DNA of 47,988 nt from Specibacter cremeus (GCF_003946885.1 NZ_RWKQ01000037.1:1-47988), one strand, 5' to 3'. Counted from the first letter of the stretch, positions 35,499 to 43,017 are shown. The notes: generated from the sequence alone by a model not told the origin. Numbers and translations are program-made.

Positions 35499-36281
35499 AT
35501 GGAGACGAAAACCGGAGCGGACTGGCCGATCCACGAGATCGCGCGGCTGGCAGGCACCACGAGCCGGACGCTGCGCCACTACGACGACGTCGGCCTGCTG
35601 GCGCCGAGCCGGATCGGCCACAACGGATACCGGTACTACGACCGGGGCTCCCTGGTGCGGTTGCAGCGCATCCTGCTGCTGCGCGACCTGGGCCTCGGCC
35701 TGCCGGCCATCGGCGAGGTGCTGGCCAACGAACGTGACGTCGCCGCCGCACTCCGGGCCCATGTGGCCTGGTTGCGGCAGGAGCGGGACCGGCTGGCACG
35801 GCAGATCGCGTCGGTCGAACGAACCATTGAATCGGTGAACGAAGGAGGAGATCCCATGGCGGAAAACATGTTTGACGGGTTCGACCACACCCAATACAAG
35901 GATGAGGTCGAGGAACGGTGGGGTAAGGACGCCTACACCCGCTCGGACGCCTGGTGGCGCGGGCTCGGGCCGGCCGGGCAGGCGGAGTGGAAGGAGCGCT
36001 CCGCGGCCCTGATCCGCGACTGGAACAAGGCCTTCGAGGCGGGCGAAACCGCGGACGGCGAGGCCGCGCAGGAACTGGCCCGGCGACAGGTCGAGTGGCT
36101 CACGACCGTGCCGGGCACCCCGGCCGCCACCCCGGGGCAGGACGTGAAGGCGTACGTCACGGGACTGGGCGAGATGTATGTGGCGGACGCGCGGTTCGGC
36201 GCCAACTACGGCGGGCCCGGGGGCGCCGCGTTCGTCCGGGACGCACTGGCCGTGTACGCGCAGCGGAACCTCGGTGGTTGA
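35499..36281 (+). CDS. TipAL-like MerR regulator with TipAS drug-sensing domain
   Basis: This 260-residue protein has a MerR HTH (about 8-75: IHEIARLAGTTSRTLRHYDDVGLLAPSRIGHNGYRYYDRGSLVRLQRILLLRDLG), a helical linker, and a TipAS domain from about residue 120 (FDGFDHTQYKDEVEERWGKDAY, WKERSAALIRDWNKAFEAG, YVTGLGEMYVADARFGANYGGPGGAAFVRDALAVYA). In Streptomyces TipAL binds thiopeptides and activates its own promoter; the ligand here is unknown. ATG 35499 is preferred over GTG 35490 because it fits the leaderless promoter. A strong internal ribosome site gives a second in-frame start at 35856. The stop TGA at 36279-36281 is supplied by a dispersed repeat copy. Confidence 0.93.
   Translation: METKTGADWPIHEIARLAGTTSRTLRHYDDVGLLAPSRIGHNGYRYYDRGSLVRLQRILLLRDLGLGLPAIGEVLANERDVAAALRAHVAWLRQERDRLARQIASVERTIESVNEGGDPMAENMFDGFDHTQYKDEVEERWGKDAYTRSDAWWRGLGPAGQAEWKERSAALIRDWNKAFEAGETADGEAAQELARRQVEWLTTVPGTPAATPGQDVKAYVTGLGEMYVADARFGANYGGPGGAAFVRDALAVYAQRNLGG
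35842..36281 (+). promoter_or_regulatory. Internal ribosome site and start for a TipAS-only product
   Basis: AAGGAGGAG (35842-35850) lies 5 nt before an in-frame ATG at 35856. Initiation there gives 141 residues starting MAENMFDGFDH, exactly the drug-sensing domain without the HTH. Streptomyces tipA makes TipAL and TipAS in the same way, and TipAS is the more abundant, drug-sequestering form. The ribosome site is stronger than anything before the upstream start. Confidence 0.75.
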
Positions 36282-36373
36282 GCCCGCCGAAACCGTCGGT
36301 GGTTGAGCCCGTCGAAACCCGGATCTCGACAGGCTCGATCACCGACAGGCTCGATCACCGCCTCGACCACCGG
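36271..36373. repeat. Dispersed repeat, cluster E
   Basis: TCGGTGGTTGAGCCCGCCGAAA, then GGTGGTTGAGCCCGTCGAAA, then reverse copies (GATCTCGACAGGCTCGATCACCG, GACAGGCTCGATCACCG, CTCGACCACCGG). The first copy overlaps the end of the TipA-like gene and provides its stop codon. Confidence 0.9.
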
Positions 36374-36380
36374 CGGCCAC

Positions 36381-36386
36381 TAGGCT
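36381..36386 (+). promoter_or_regulatory. -10 box of a leaderless promoter (DUF4031-HD gene)
   Basis: TAGGCT lies 7 nt before the ATG at 36394, with no Shine-Dalgarno sequence between them. Confidence 0.55.
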
Positions 36387-36393
36387 TGGCCGC

Positions 36394-37278
36394 ATGATCT
36401 ACATCGATCCGCCGTTCTGGCCGGCGCACGGGACGGTGTTCTCGCATCTGGTCTCGGACGCCTCGATCGATGAATTGCACGCCTTCGCGGACGCGGCCGG
36501 GATCACGCGGCGGGCGTTCGACCTGGACCACTACGACGTGCCGGAGCGCCGCTACCGGGATCTGGTCGCGGCCGGCGCAATCCCGGTCCCGGGCAAGGAT
36601 CTGGTACGCATCCTGGCCGCCTCGGGGTTGCGCGTGAAGGCCCGGCATCGCGGCGGGTCGTTGCAGACCGGGCTGCAATACCGGTGGGACACACTGCTGC
36701 CGGGCACCGAGGACCTGGGCGCCGCGCTGATCGGCCGCTGGAACGAGCCGCACCGGCACTACCACTCGGCCACCCACCTGCTGGCTGTGCTCGAGGCCCT
36801 GGATGTGCTTGCGGACGGGGCGCCGCCACGCGCGGTGGGCCTGGCAGCGTGGTTCCATGACGCGGTGTACAACGGCGTCCCGGGAGCCGACGAGGAGGCC
36901 TCGGCGGCGCTCGCCGAGACGTCGCTGGCCGGGTTGGTGCCGGCCGCGGAGGTTGCCGAGGCGGCGCGGCTGGTGCGGCTCACCGTCACGCATGCGCCGG
37001 CAGGGACGGACGACGGCGGCGCCCTCCTGTGCGATGCTGACCTCGCCATCCTCGGTGGCCAGACCCCGGACTATGCGCGATATGTGGAAGGTGTCCGTGC
37101 CGACTACGCGCACATACCGGCGGCCGACTTCGCCAGGGGACGGGCCGCCGTCGTCCGTCAACTGCTGACGCTGGACCCGCTGTTCCACACCGCGCGGGGC
37201 GCCGAGCTGTGGGCGGCTGCCGCACAACGCAACCTGCGGCAGGAATTGGCACGGCTGGGCCAAAACGTGACGGGGTAG
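36394..37278 (+). CDS. DUF4031 - HD phosphohydrolase fusion protein
   Basis: This 294-residue protein joins two units. Residues 1-85 are DUF4031 (IYIDPPFWPAHGTVFSHLVSD, AGITRRAFDLDHYDVPERRYRDLVAAGA), a small domain of unknown function. From about 105 to the end is an HD-type metal-dependent hydrolase like those annotated as predicted HD-superfamily hydrolases: RWNEPHRHYHSATHLLAVLEAL, LAAWFHDAVYNG with the HD pair, LVRLTVTH, LLCDADLAILGG, VRADYAHIP. Histidines and aspartates for metal binding are present. The substrate is unknown; nucleotides are typical for the superfamily. The ASCH gene follows 9 nt later and may be co-transcribed, though it also has its own -10 box. Confidence 0.85.
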   Translation: MIYIDPPFWPAHGTVFSHLVSDASIDELHAFADAAGITRRAFDLDHYDVPERRYRDLVAAGAIPVPGKDLVRILAASGLRVKARHRGGSLQTGLQYRWDTLLPGTEDLGAALIGRWNEPHRHYHSATHLLAVLEALDVLADGAPPRAVGLAAWFHDAVYNGVPGADEEASAALAETSLAGLVPAAEVAEAARLVRLTVTHAPAGTDDGGALLCDADLAILGGQTPDYARYVEGVRADYAHIPAADFARGRAAVVRQLLTLDPLFHTARGAELWAAAAQRNLRQELARLGQNVTG

Positions 37279-37281
37279 ACT
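37276..37281 (+). promoter_or_regulatory. -10 box of a leaderless promoter (ASCH gene)
   Basis: TAGACT overlaps the stop of the preceding gene and lies 6 nt before the ATG at 37288. Confidence 0.5.
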
Positions 37282-37287
37282 CCGCGC

Positions 37288-37713
37288 ATGGCCGATTCCA
37301 GTTCCCTCCCCGTGGCCGAATTCGCGTTTCCGGGCCCGTTGCGCGACCAACTGGTTGCCGCCATCCTGGCCGGGACGAAGACGTCCACCACCAGCACGCT
37401 GGTCGAGTACGCGGTGGAAAACGAGCCGCTTCCCGAGGTCGGGGCACGGCAGGTGGTCGTCGACTCGGCTGGCGAGCCGGTGGCCGTCATCGAGATCACC
37501 GAGGTACGGCAGGCCCGGTTGGCCGACGTCGACCTGCACCATGCGGTCGATGAGGGCGAGGGGTACACGACCGTGGCCCAGTGGCGGCGCGGCCACGAGG
37601 AGTTCTGGCACTCGGCCGAGATGCGCCAGGCCGTGGGCGACCCCGCCTTCACCGTCGGCGACGACACGATGCTGGTGCTGGAGCGGTTCCGGTTGGTGGA
37701 GGTGCTGGCGTGA
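37288..37713 (+). CDS. ASCH-domain protein
   Basis: This 141-residue protein shows the ASCH pattern: FPGPLRDQLVAAILAGTKTSTTSTLVEY, ARQVVVDSAGEPVAVIEITEVRQARLADVDLHHAVDEGEGYTTVAQWRRGHEEFW and LVLERFRLVEVL. GxKT(S/T)T near the start and the final strand with ERFRL are typical of ASCH proteins, which bind RNA or act on modified nucleosides (E. coli YqfB is an N4-acetylcytidine amidohydrolase). Length is normal. Its last codons overlap the GTG of a cold-shock gene remnant. Confidence 0.88.
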   Translation: MADSSSLPVAEFAFPGPLRDQLVAAILAGTKTSTTSTLVEYAVENEPLPEVGARQVVVDSAGEPVAVIEITEVRQARLADVDLHHAVDEGEGYTTVAQWRRGHEEFWHSAEMRQAVGDPAFTVGDDTMLVLERFRLVEVLA

Positions 37714-37799
37714 CGGGCCGGGGAATCGTCCGCGATTGGGACGACGGGGAGGGCTGGGGCGTGATCGAGTCCGGCCAAACGCCTACCGGAGCATGCTGA
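37710..37799 (+). pseudogene. Cold-shock-domain protein remnant
   Basis: GTG at 37710 overlaps the ASCH stop and opens TGRGIVRDWDDGEGWGVIESGQTPTGAC before a stop. GxVRDWDDxEGWGVIxSPxTPGGCW is the start of a family of divergent cold-shock proteins in Actinobacteria. In a second frame AYRSMLTIALDDPPTS reads like pieces of the following part, so a deletion and frameshift near 37780-37795 removed the RNA-binding core and the rest. Without it no function is expected. Confidence 0.5.
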
Positions 37800-38125
37800 C
37801 GATCGCCCTCGATGATCCGCCCACGTCTTGACCACCGCCGGCGATTAGCGTGGACCGCGCGATCTTGATCGAGTATTTATCCGCCCCCCACGCTCAGTCG
37901 GCCCATGTTGCAGCCCGCACTACGGTGCGGGCCAGCTTGCCTGCCTGTTGAATTGGGACGGCTCGTCCGGATATCGTCGAGTGCGCAGGATGCATCTAAT
38001 GTCTCCCGCCCATCCGAAGCCCCGCACGGCGGGGCTTCGCGTTTTAATATCACTGGTGTACGGACGCCACACATACTTGAACCGGATTGCTGCGCCCAGC
38101 CGTCCCACAATGTATGCCATCGCTT
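37800..38125. other. Intergenic region with two strong hairpins
   Basis: No convincing protein gene is present on either strand; a 69-codon minus-strand frame runs straight through the terminator hairpin and lacks family features. The region holds a perfect hairpin at 37913-37932 (GCCCGCAC-TACG-GTGCGGGC) and a terminator at 38015-38045, so a small plus-strand RNA ending near 38045 is possible. Confidence 0.4.
38015..38045 (+). terminator. Rho-independent terminator
   Basis: CGAAGCCCCGC-ACG-GCGGGGCTTCG is a perfect 11-bp stem (38015-38039), followed by CGTTTTAA. The T-run is on the plus strand, so it ends a rightward transcript. The nearest plus-strand gene is more than 200 bp upstream. Confidence 0.85.
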
Positions 38126-38287
38126 TCACAGCTGCGGGATGCGTCTCCGCGCGTTATTCGTCACCGTGGCCGTTTTAAATCCGTTCTGGCTATACCATGT
38201 GTCAATCAGCAGCCTGAAGCTGCGTCGCAGGTTCGCCTCGGTCGCAACAGGCATCTTCTGCTCCTGGTCGGCGTCTTTGACCTGCAT
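38126..38287 (-). CDS. Possible 53-residue protein after the zeta-toxin gene
   Basis: The ATG at 38287 lies 4 nt after the zeta frame stop, with AGGG just before it. The product begins MQVKDADQEQKMPVATEANL and continues RRSFRLLIDTWYSQNGFKTATVTNNARRRIPQL. It is charged, with no TM or signal. I recognise no family. Its tight spacing suggests operon membership, possibly a third component of the module, but such a short frame may be chance. Confidence 0.4.
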   Translation of the reverse strand: MQVKDADQEQKMPVATEANLRRSFRLLIDTWYSQNGFKTATVTNNARRRIPQL

Positions 38288-38291
38288 TGCC

Positions 38292-39225
38292 CTATCGTCC
38301 AAAGTCTCGGTTGGTGGACGGCTTTGTCCGGCCCTGCCTGGATTCCAGCTCAGGAGCTGATTCGTTGCCCTTGACCCGATATACAACGTACTCACTGACG
38401 CATCCGAAGTCTTTCGCCACGGCGGCCGCGTTGACTGCGCATACGGATTCCTTGGCCTCCGGGGTGATGAACAACGCGGCGGGATAAGACGGGAGCACCC
38501 AGCGCCCACCCATTTCAGCGTCAAGACTGGCCGCAGTTCCGTTCACAGCGGCCAGGTAGCCGCGTTCCCAGCGCCCCATGGTGCGGGCCTCGCTAACGGC
38601 CTGGGTTGTTTCGACGTCGACCACCATGACGTCATAGCCGGCCCCTTGCAAGGCGTCCAGCTGCATGCGCGCGTTCTTCTCACCAGACAACGTGCCGTCG
38701 ATAACGATATTGTCCCCACGCTGGAGCGCGTCCTTGATGGCCTTCCTGGCCAGGATCGCTGATTCGCCGTGAACCAAGGTTGCCAGCTCACGCGGATAGA
38801 ATCTCTCCCCGCAGCTTCGCGCGGACTTCATCAGGCATGAGATAGCTGTCATAGCTGCCGTCCAGGCGTGCCTGCTGCAGAAGCGCGTCCTTGAAGTCGT
38901 CCGGATCAATTGTCAGCCAGTGTTCTGGACGGGACTTGGAGTCCGCAATGAGCGAGTCCACCACAGTGGACTTGCCGGCCCCCGGCGGACCGGCAAGGAC
39001 AATCGCCTTGCGGTCACTCCTCACGGCTGCATGTGCGGCTACGAAACTCGAGAGCATTTCATTATGCAGCGCCCTGCGTGCCGGACGCGGTTGCTGGCGC
39101 TTGACGTTGAACCACTCAGGATTTTGGGTCGTCGCGTGCCTCGACTGGGCGGTCAACGAGCCACCCTCGGCACAGAGCCGCTCCAGATGCACACGGTGGC
39201 CCGCTGCCCGATCTTCGGTAGCCAC
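38292..39225 (-). pseudogene. Zeta-type toxin kinase, frameshifted
   Basis: The N-terminal half (39225 down to about 38800) reads through LAGPPGAGKSTVVDSLIADS (Walker A) and WLTIDPDDFKDALLQQA, a zeta-toxin signature, to RAKLRGEILSA and a stop. The next frame continues FYPRELATLVHGESAILARKAIKDALQRGDNIVIDGTLSGEKNARMQLDALQGAGYDVMVVDVET down to 38292. So one base is gained or two lost near 38800-38810, inside GGAGAGATTC. Zeta kinases phosphorylate UDP-sugars or other small molecules and poison the cell. The cognate antitoxin gene is intact upstream. The break could be inactivation, a sequencing error, or regulated frameshifting; both halves otherwise look undamaged. Confidence 0.75.
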
Positions 39226-39239
39226 GCCTTACAGCGCAG

Positions 39240-39731
39240 TCATGGAGCATCCAGAACGTCGTCCGACGCATCCAAAATACGGTCATAAGCCTCCGCGTCG
39301 ATCAGACCCTTATCGAACGCCTCCCCGACTTCCTCAAACGTCCCTGGCGGATCGGGCGGAAGTATGGCCTTCCATTCCGTTGCCAGCTGTTCCGTGGGGT
39401 CTTGCCTCTTGACGTAGGGCCATACCGAAAGCTGCCGGATCATCTCATTGCGGTCGATGTCGCCGGCGGCGTACCGTTCGGCAATTTCATAGGGGCTGGC
39501 GCCGCTGAATCCCGCGGGGATCGCACCCACTCCCTTGGACGCCGCCTTCTTCAACGCCTGGCTGATAGCAGACTGGGTGACGTTAAGGGCCCGGGCAATG
39601 TCTCGCTGCGGGAGCCCGTCGCGGACAGCCGCTTGAAGTGCCCTGAAGTAGTCAAGGCGGCCCAGGTCCGCGCGCGCCAAAGCGGAACGGGCCCGGTCAA
39701 GTACATGGTCGGGACTGGAAGTGACCGTCAT
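39240..39731 (-). CDS. HTH antitoxin of the zeta-toxin operon
   Basis: This 163-residue protein has an HTH in the first half: LGRLDYFRALQAAVRDGLPQRDIARALNVTQSAISQALKKAASK. The C-terminal part is rich in acidic residues (RYAAGDIDRNEMIRQLSVWPYVK, FEEVGEAFDKGLIDAEAYDRILDASDDVLDAP) and probably contacts the toxin. ATG 39731 was chosen because GGGAGG lies 7 nt before it; a TTG two codons earlier is less likely. The toxin gene starts 14 nt after the stop. A palindrome overlapping the promoter suggests autoregulation. The DNA-binding and neutralising roles are inferred from layout. Confidence 0.8.
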   Translation of the reverse strand: MTVTSSPDHVLDRARSALARADLGRLDYFRALQAAVRDGLPQRDIARALNVTQSAISQALKKAASKGVGAIPAGFSGASPYEIAERYAAGDIDRNEMIRQLSVWPYVKRQDPTEQLATEWKAILPPDPPGTFEEVGEAFDKGLIDAEAYDRILDASDDVLDAP

Positions 39732-39739
39732 CTCCAAAC

Positions 39740-39768
39740 CTCCCTTTATTAGTAAGCTTATAAGGGAG
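39740..39768. promoter_or_regulatory. Palindromic operator of the zeta-toxin operon
   Basis: CTCCCTT (39740-39746) and AAGGGAG (39762-39768) form an inverted repeat around an AT-rich centre (TATTAGTAAGCTTAT). It includes the antitoxin gene's ribosome site, so binding would block both transcription and translation. Binding is inferred. Confidence 0.6.
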
Positions 39769-39927
39769 ACTTTGACCTGTCACCACTCCGTTCCAGGACA
39801 GGCGGCACGGGCGCCCATGGATGGCTGATCCTGCTGAAGAACACGGCCTGAACGGGCGTTCCTGCATTCACAAGGCCCCGCCCTTGGATCTATCGTCCTC
39901 GGTCCGCGGCATCTCTCGCGGCCTGCT

Positions 39928-40125
39928 TCATTGTCGGTCGCGCCGTCGCTTGGCTTTCCGGTTGTATGGACGCCGCTCCCCTGCCCTTGGTTCCGGGGCA
40001 TGGGGGAAGCCGGACGCCCTTTGGGCCTTGAATGCTTCCAGTTCCGGGTCCAGCGACGTATCCGGGACGCCCGGAGTGACGTTGGTGTTTGTCTCCTCTG
40101 CGGATTCGATCTTTGGTGGAACCAT
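39928..40125 (-). CDS. Possible small charged protein
   Basis: This 65-residue frame from ATG 40125 reads MVPPKIESAEETNTNVTPGV, then PDTSLDPELEAFKAQRASGFPHAPEPRAGERRPYNRKAKRRRDRQ. It is acidic at the start and strongly basic at the end, without TM segments. The amino acid pattern looks protein-like, but I recognise no family and the ribosome site is weak. The frame is open further upstream, so the start is uncertain. Confidence 0.4.
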   Translation of the reverse strand: MVPPKIESAEETNTNVTPGVPDTSLDPELEAFKAQRASGFPHAPEPRAGERRPYNRKAKRRRDRQ

Positions 40126-40217
40126 GAGGCTGATTCGTCCAAGAATGCGAGCATCATGGCAAGACCGTATACACGGCGCCTGACACCCGGGACGCATCCG
40201 CCGTCGTCCCGCCCCGA

Positions 40218-40223
40218 TAGGCT
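40218..40223 (+). promoter_or_regulatory. -10 box of a leaderless promoter (pentapeptide gene)
   Basis: TAGGCT lies 6 nt before the ATG at 40230. GGAGG also lies between them, too close to act as an ordinary ribosome site. Confidence 0.5.
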
Positions 40224-40229
40224 GGAGGC

Positions 40230-40889
40230 ATGCCCGCCCGCCCCACGCCCCGCCCCCCACGGCTGACCCCGGTCCGGCCCGCCAATCTGGCGGAGAACGA
40301 GGACCGGTTCTTCAGCGCCGGCCGCACCTACGACGGGCAGCGCTTCACGCGCACGGATTTCGGCGCCACGGACCTGTCCTCGACCGACTTCCTTGAATGC
40401 GAACTGTTGGCCCCGACGCTGCACGAGACGGAGCTGCGCGGCACCCGATTCCGCGACTCCATCGTGGCGGACAGCTTCGCTCCGGTGCTCAAAGCGGCGC
40501 GCACGAGCTGGCGCCACGTGGAGATCAAGTCCCCGCGGTGGGGGTCGGCGGAACTGTTCGACAGCCGGTGGCAGTCGGTGCGGATCGACGGCGGCAAGCT
40601 CGACTTCGTCAACCTGCGCGCCGCGAAGATCACCGACATGCTCATCAGCGACTGCATCATCGACGAACTCGACCTGTCCGGCGCCACGGTGACCCGGCTG
40701 GCGCTGGCGAACTGCCGGATCGGCACGCTGGACCTCCGGCAGGCCACGCTGGCCGACGTCGACCTGCGCACCACGGCATTCCGGACCTTGAACGGCATTG
40801 GCTCGATTTCCGGCGTCATCATCGACGACTACCAGCTGGGCCTGTTGGCGCCGTTGCTGGCCGGGCACCTGGGCATCACGGTCGCGTAG
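40230..40889 (+). CDS. Pentapeptide-repeat protein
   Basis: This 219-residue protein is built mostly of pentapeptide repeats with centre Leu/Phe: TRTDFGATDLSSTDFLECEL, ETELRGTRFRDSIV, VRIDGGKLDFVNLRAAKITD, ELDLSGATVTRLALANCRIGTLDLRQATLADVDLRTTAF. These form a right-handed square beta-helix. Some relatives mimic DNA and protect gyrase from quinolones, but many have no known role; nothing here decides. It overlaps tail-to-tail by 14 bp with the molybdenum subunit gene on the other strand. Confidence 0.88.
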   Translation: MPARPTPRPPRLTPVRPANLAENEDRFFSAGRTYDGQRFTRTDFGATDLSSTDFLECELLAPTLHETELRGTRFRDSIVADSFAPVLKAARTSWRHVEIKSPRWGSAELFDSRWQSVRIDGGKLDFVNLRAAKITDMLISDCIIDELDLSGATVTRLALANCRIGTLDLRQATLADVDLRTTAFRTLNGIGSISGVIIDDYQLGLLAPLLAGHLGITVA

Positions 40890-43017
40890 TCGGCGTGGGA
40901 GCGTCCCAGACGGGATTCAGCAACCGTTCGATCGAAATCGGGAGGTCACGGACCCGGATGCCGGTGGCGTGGAAGACCGCATTGGCGATGGCCGCCGACA
41001 CCCCGACGGCGCCGAGTTCGCCGATGCCCTTGGCCCCCAGCGGGCTGGCATCCGTGTCGGGATCCTCGATGAACGACACATCGATGTCGCCGATGTCGGC
41101 GCAGACCGGCACCAGGTACCCGGCCATGTTCTTCGACAGGAACCGGCCCAATTGCGGTTCGAGAATCGACTCCTCCAACATCGCCTGGCCGTAGCCCCAC
41201 GCGATGCCGCCGATCATCTGGCTGCGCGCGGTGAGCGGGTTGATGATCCGGCCCGCGGCGTAGGTGGCGGTGCAGCGCGGCATCCGGACCAACCCGAGGT
41301 CGGGGTCCACACGCACCTCGACGAATATAGCGCCGTAGGTGTGGATCGAGCGGCCCTCGCCCCGCTCGGCCGGATCCCAGCGGGCCTCGGCGTCGAGCGA
41401 ATCGAGCCCGGCGTCGGCCAGCCGGCGCGGGTATGCGCCCGTGCCGGCGAGCGCGTCGAGCTTGTCGCGCAGCTCGGTTGCGGCGGCGGCCACCGCGGAG
41501 CCCACCCCCATGGTCGCCGAGGACCCGAACGTGCCGGAGGTCTCCGGCAGGTCTGTGTCGCCGTGGTGCACCTCGACCGAGCCGGGGTCCACGCCGAGGG
41601 TCTGGGCGGCGATCGTCGTCAGGACCCCGGGCAGGCCGGTGCCGATCTCCTGCGTTCCGGCCTCCACGATCGTCCGGCCGTCGGCCTGCAGCCGGACCCG
41701 AGCCGACGACGGCAGCCGGAAGGTGTCCATCGTGACCGAGGCCATCCCCCAGCCGACGAGCTCGTCGCCGTCACGCATAGAACGCGGTTCGGCCGGGCGG
41801 CCGGACCAGCCGAACCGTTGCGCGGCCGCCCGCAAGCAGTCCGGCAGCGGCCGGGACGAGAACGGCTGCCCGGTCATCGGGTCCACCGCCGGTTCATTGC
41901 GCAGCCGCAGCTCGACCGGGTCCATGCGGAGAGCGTAGGCGAGTTCGTCCATGGCCGACTCGAGTGCGAACATGCCCAACCCCTCGGCGGGGGCGCGCAT
42001 CGGGGTCGGCGTCTGCCTGCTGGTGTGTTCAACCAGGACGGCGACGTCGATCGCCGGGCTGGCGTACATCCACCGGGTCCCGCCGGTGGCATTTTCGGCA
42101 TAGTCGTCGAAGGTCGAGGTCGGGTTGACGCTGTGGTGGCGGACGGCGGTGAGCCGGCCGTCGTCGTCGGTCCCCAAGGTGAGGGTCTGTGTGGTCGCCG
42201 GCTGGTGTCCGCAGGAGGTGAACATCTGGGCCCGGGTCAGCACCAGCTTCACTGGGCGGCCGGTCACGCGCGCCGCCGCCGCGGCGAGGAGCGTGTGCGG
42301 CCAGACGAAGCCCTTGCAGCCGAAGCCGCCGCCGATGAAGGGGCAGACCACCCGCACGTGGTCGGCCGGCAGGTCGAAGGCCGCCGCCAGGGCCATCTGC
42401 GTTCCGAAGACCCATTGGGTGCTCTCGTGCACGGTGAGCTGGTCGCCGTGCCAGGAGGCCACGGTGGCCGAGGGCTCCATCGGGCTGTGGTGACGGTTCG
42501 GGGTGGTGTAGGTGGCGGTGACCACGGTGGTCGCCGCGGCCAGCCCGGCCTCGACGTCACCGACCCGCCCCGCGGGGTTGCCGGAGATCAGACCAGGCCT
42601 GGGCGTCACCGATTCACCGTCGCCGAACGCGCGGGGAACGGCGACGTCCGCATAGGTTGCCCGGACGAGTTCGGCGCCGCGGCGGGCCTGCTCGAAGGTT
42701 TCCGCCAGTACCATCGCCACCGGCTGGCCCTCGTAGCGCACCGTGTCGTCCTGGAGCGGGAGCACCGACTGGCCCAGCGGCGGCGACCCGATCGTTTTCA
42801 GCCGGGGCATGTCGGTGTGGGTGAGCACGGCCAGCACGCCGGGCGCCCGGACGGCCGCGGCGGTGTCGATGTGGGCGATCCGGCCGGTCGCCACGGTGGC
42901 CGGCACGAGCGCCGCGTGGGTGACGCCGTCCACCGGGGTGTCCGCGGCATAGTCGGCGGCGCCGGTGAGCTTGGCCGCCCCATCCGGTCGGCGCAGCCCC
43001 CCGATCGCGGCGATCAC
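40876..43017 (-). CDS. PaoC-like molybdenum subunit of aldehyde oxidoreductase
   Basis: This 713-residue protein is the large Moco-binding subunit of the xanthine oxidase family. Family blocks are GGLRRPDGAAKLTGAADYAAD, APGVLAVLTHTDMP, YEGQPVAMVLAET, FIGGGFGCKGFVWPHTLLAA, MRAPAEGLGMFALESAMDELAY, GTGLPGVLTTIAAQTLG and GAKGIGELGAVGVSAAIANAVFHATG, whose Glu667 is the catalytic base. The sequence resembles E. coli PaoC/YagR more than true xanthine dehydrogenase. No Tat signal is seen on any subunit, so the complex seems cytoplasmic. GTG 43017 overlaps the stop of the FAD-subunit gene and is the right length; a longer frame upstream lies within that gene. Confidence 0.93.
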   Translation of the reverse strand: MIAAIGGLRRPDGAAKLTGAADYAADTPVDGVTHAALVPATVATGRIAHIDTAAAVRAPGVLAVLTHTDMPRLKTIGSPPLGQSVLPLQDDTVRYEGQPVAMVLAETFEQARRGAELVRATYADVAVPRAFGDGESVTPRPGLISGNPAGRVGDVEAGLAAATTVVTATYTTPNRHHSPMEPSATVASWHGDQLTVHESTQWVFGTQMALAAAFDLPADHVRVVCPFIGGGFGCKGFVWPHTLLAAAAARVTGRPVKLVLTRAQMFTSCGHQPATTQTLTLGTDDDGRLTAVRHHSVNPTSTFDDYAENATGGTRWMYASPAIDVAVLVEHTSRQTPTPMRAPAEGLGMFALESAMDELAYALRMDPVELRLRNEPAVDPMTGQPFSSRPLPDCLRAAAQRFGWSGRPAEPRSMRDGDELVGWGMASVTMDTFRLPSSARVRLQADGRTIVEAGTQEIGTGLPGVLTTIAAQTLGVDPGSVEVHHGDTDLPETSGTFGSSATMGVGSAVAAAATELRDKLDALAGTGAYPRRLADAGLDSLDAEARWDPAERGEGRSIHTYGAIFVEVRVDPDLGLVRMPRCTATYAAGRIINPLTARSQMIGGIAWGYGQAMLEESILEPQLGRFLSKNMAGYLVPVCADIGDIDVSFIEDPDTDASPLGAKGIGELGAVGVSAAIANAVFHATGIRVRDLPISIERLLNPVWDAPTPTTRP

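Noticed and set aside
37920-38129. Minus-strand 69-codon frame starting at the end of the 38126-38287 ORF
   Set aside because: It reads through the perfect terminator hairpin at 38015-38039 and has no protein-like pattern.
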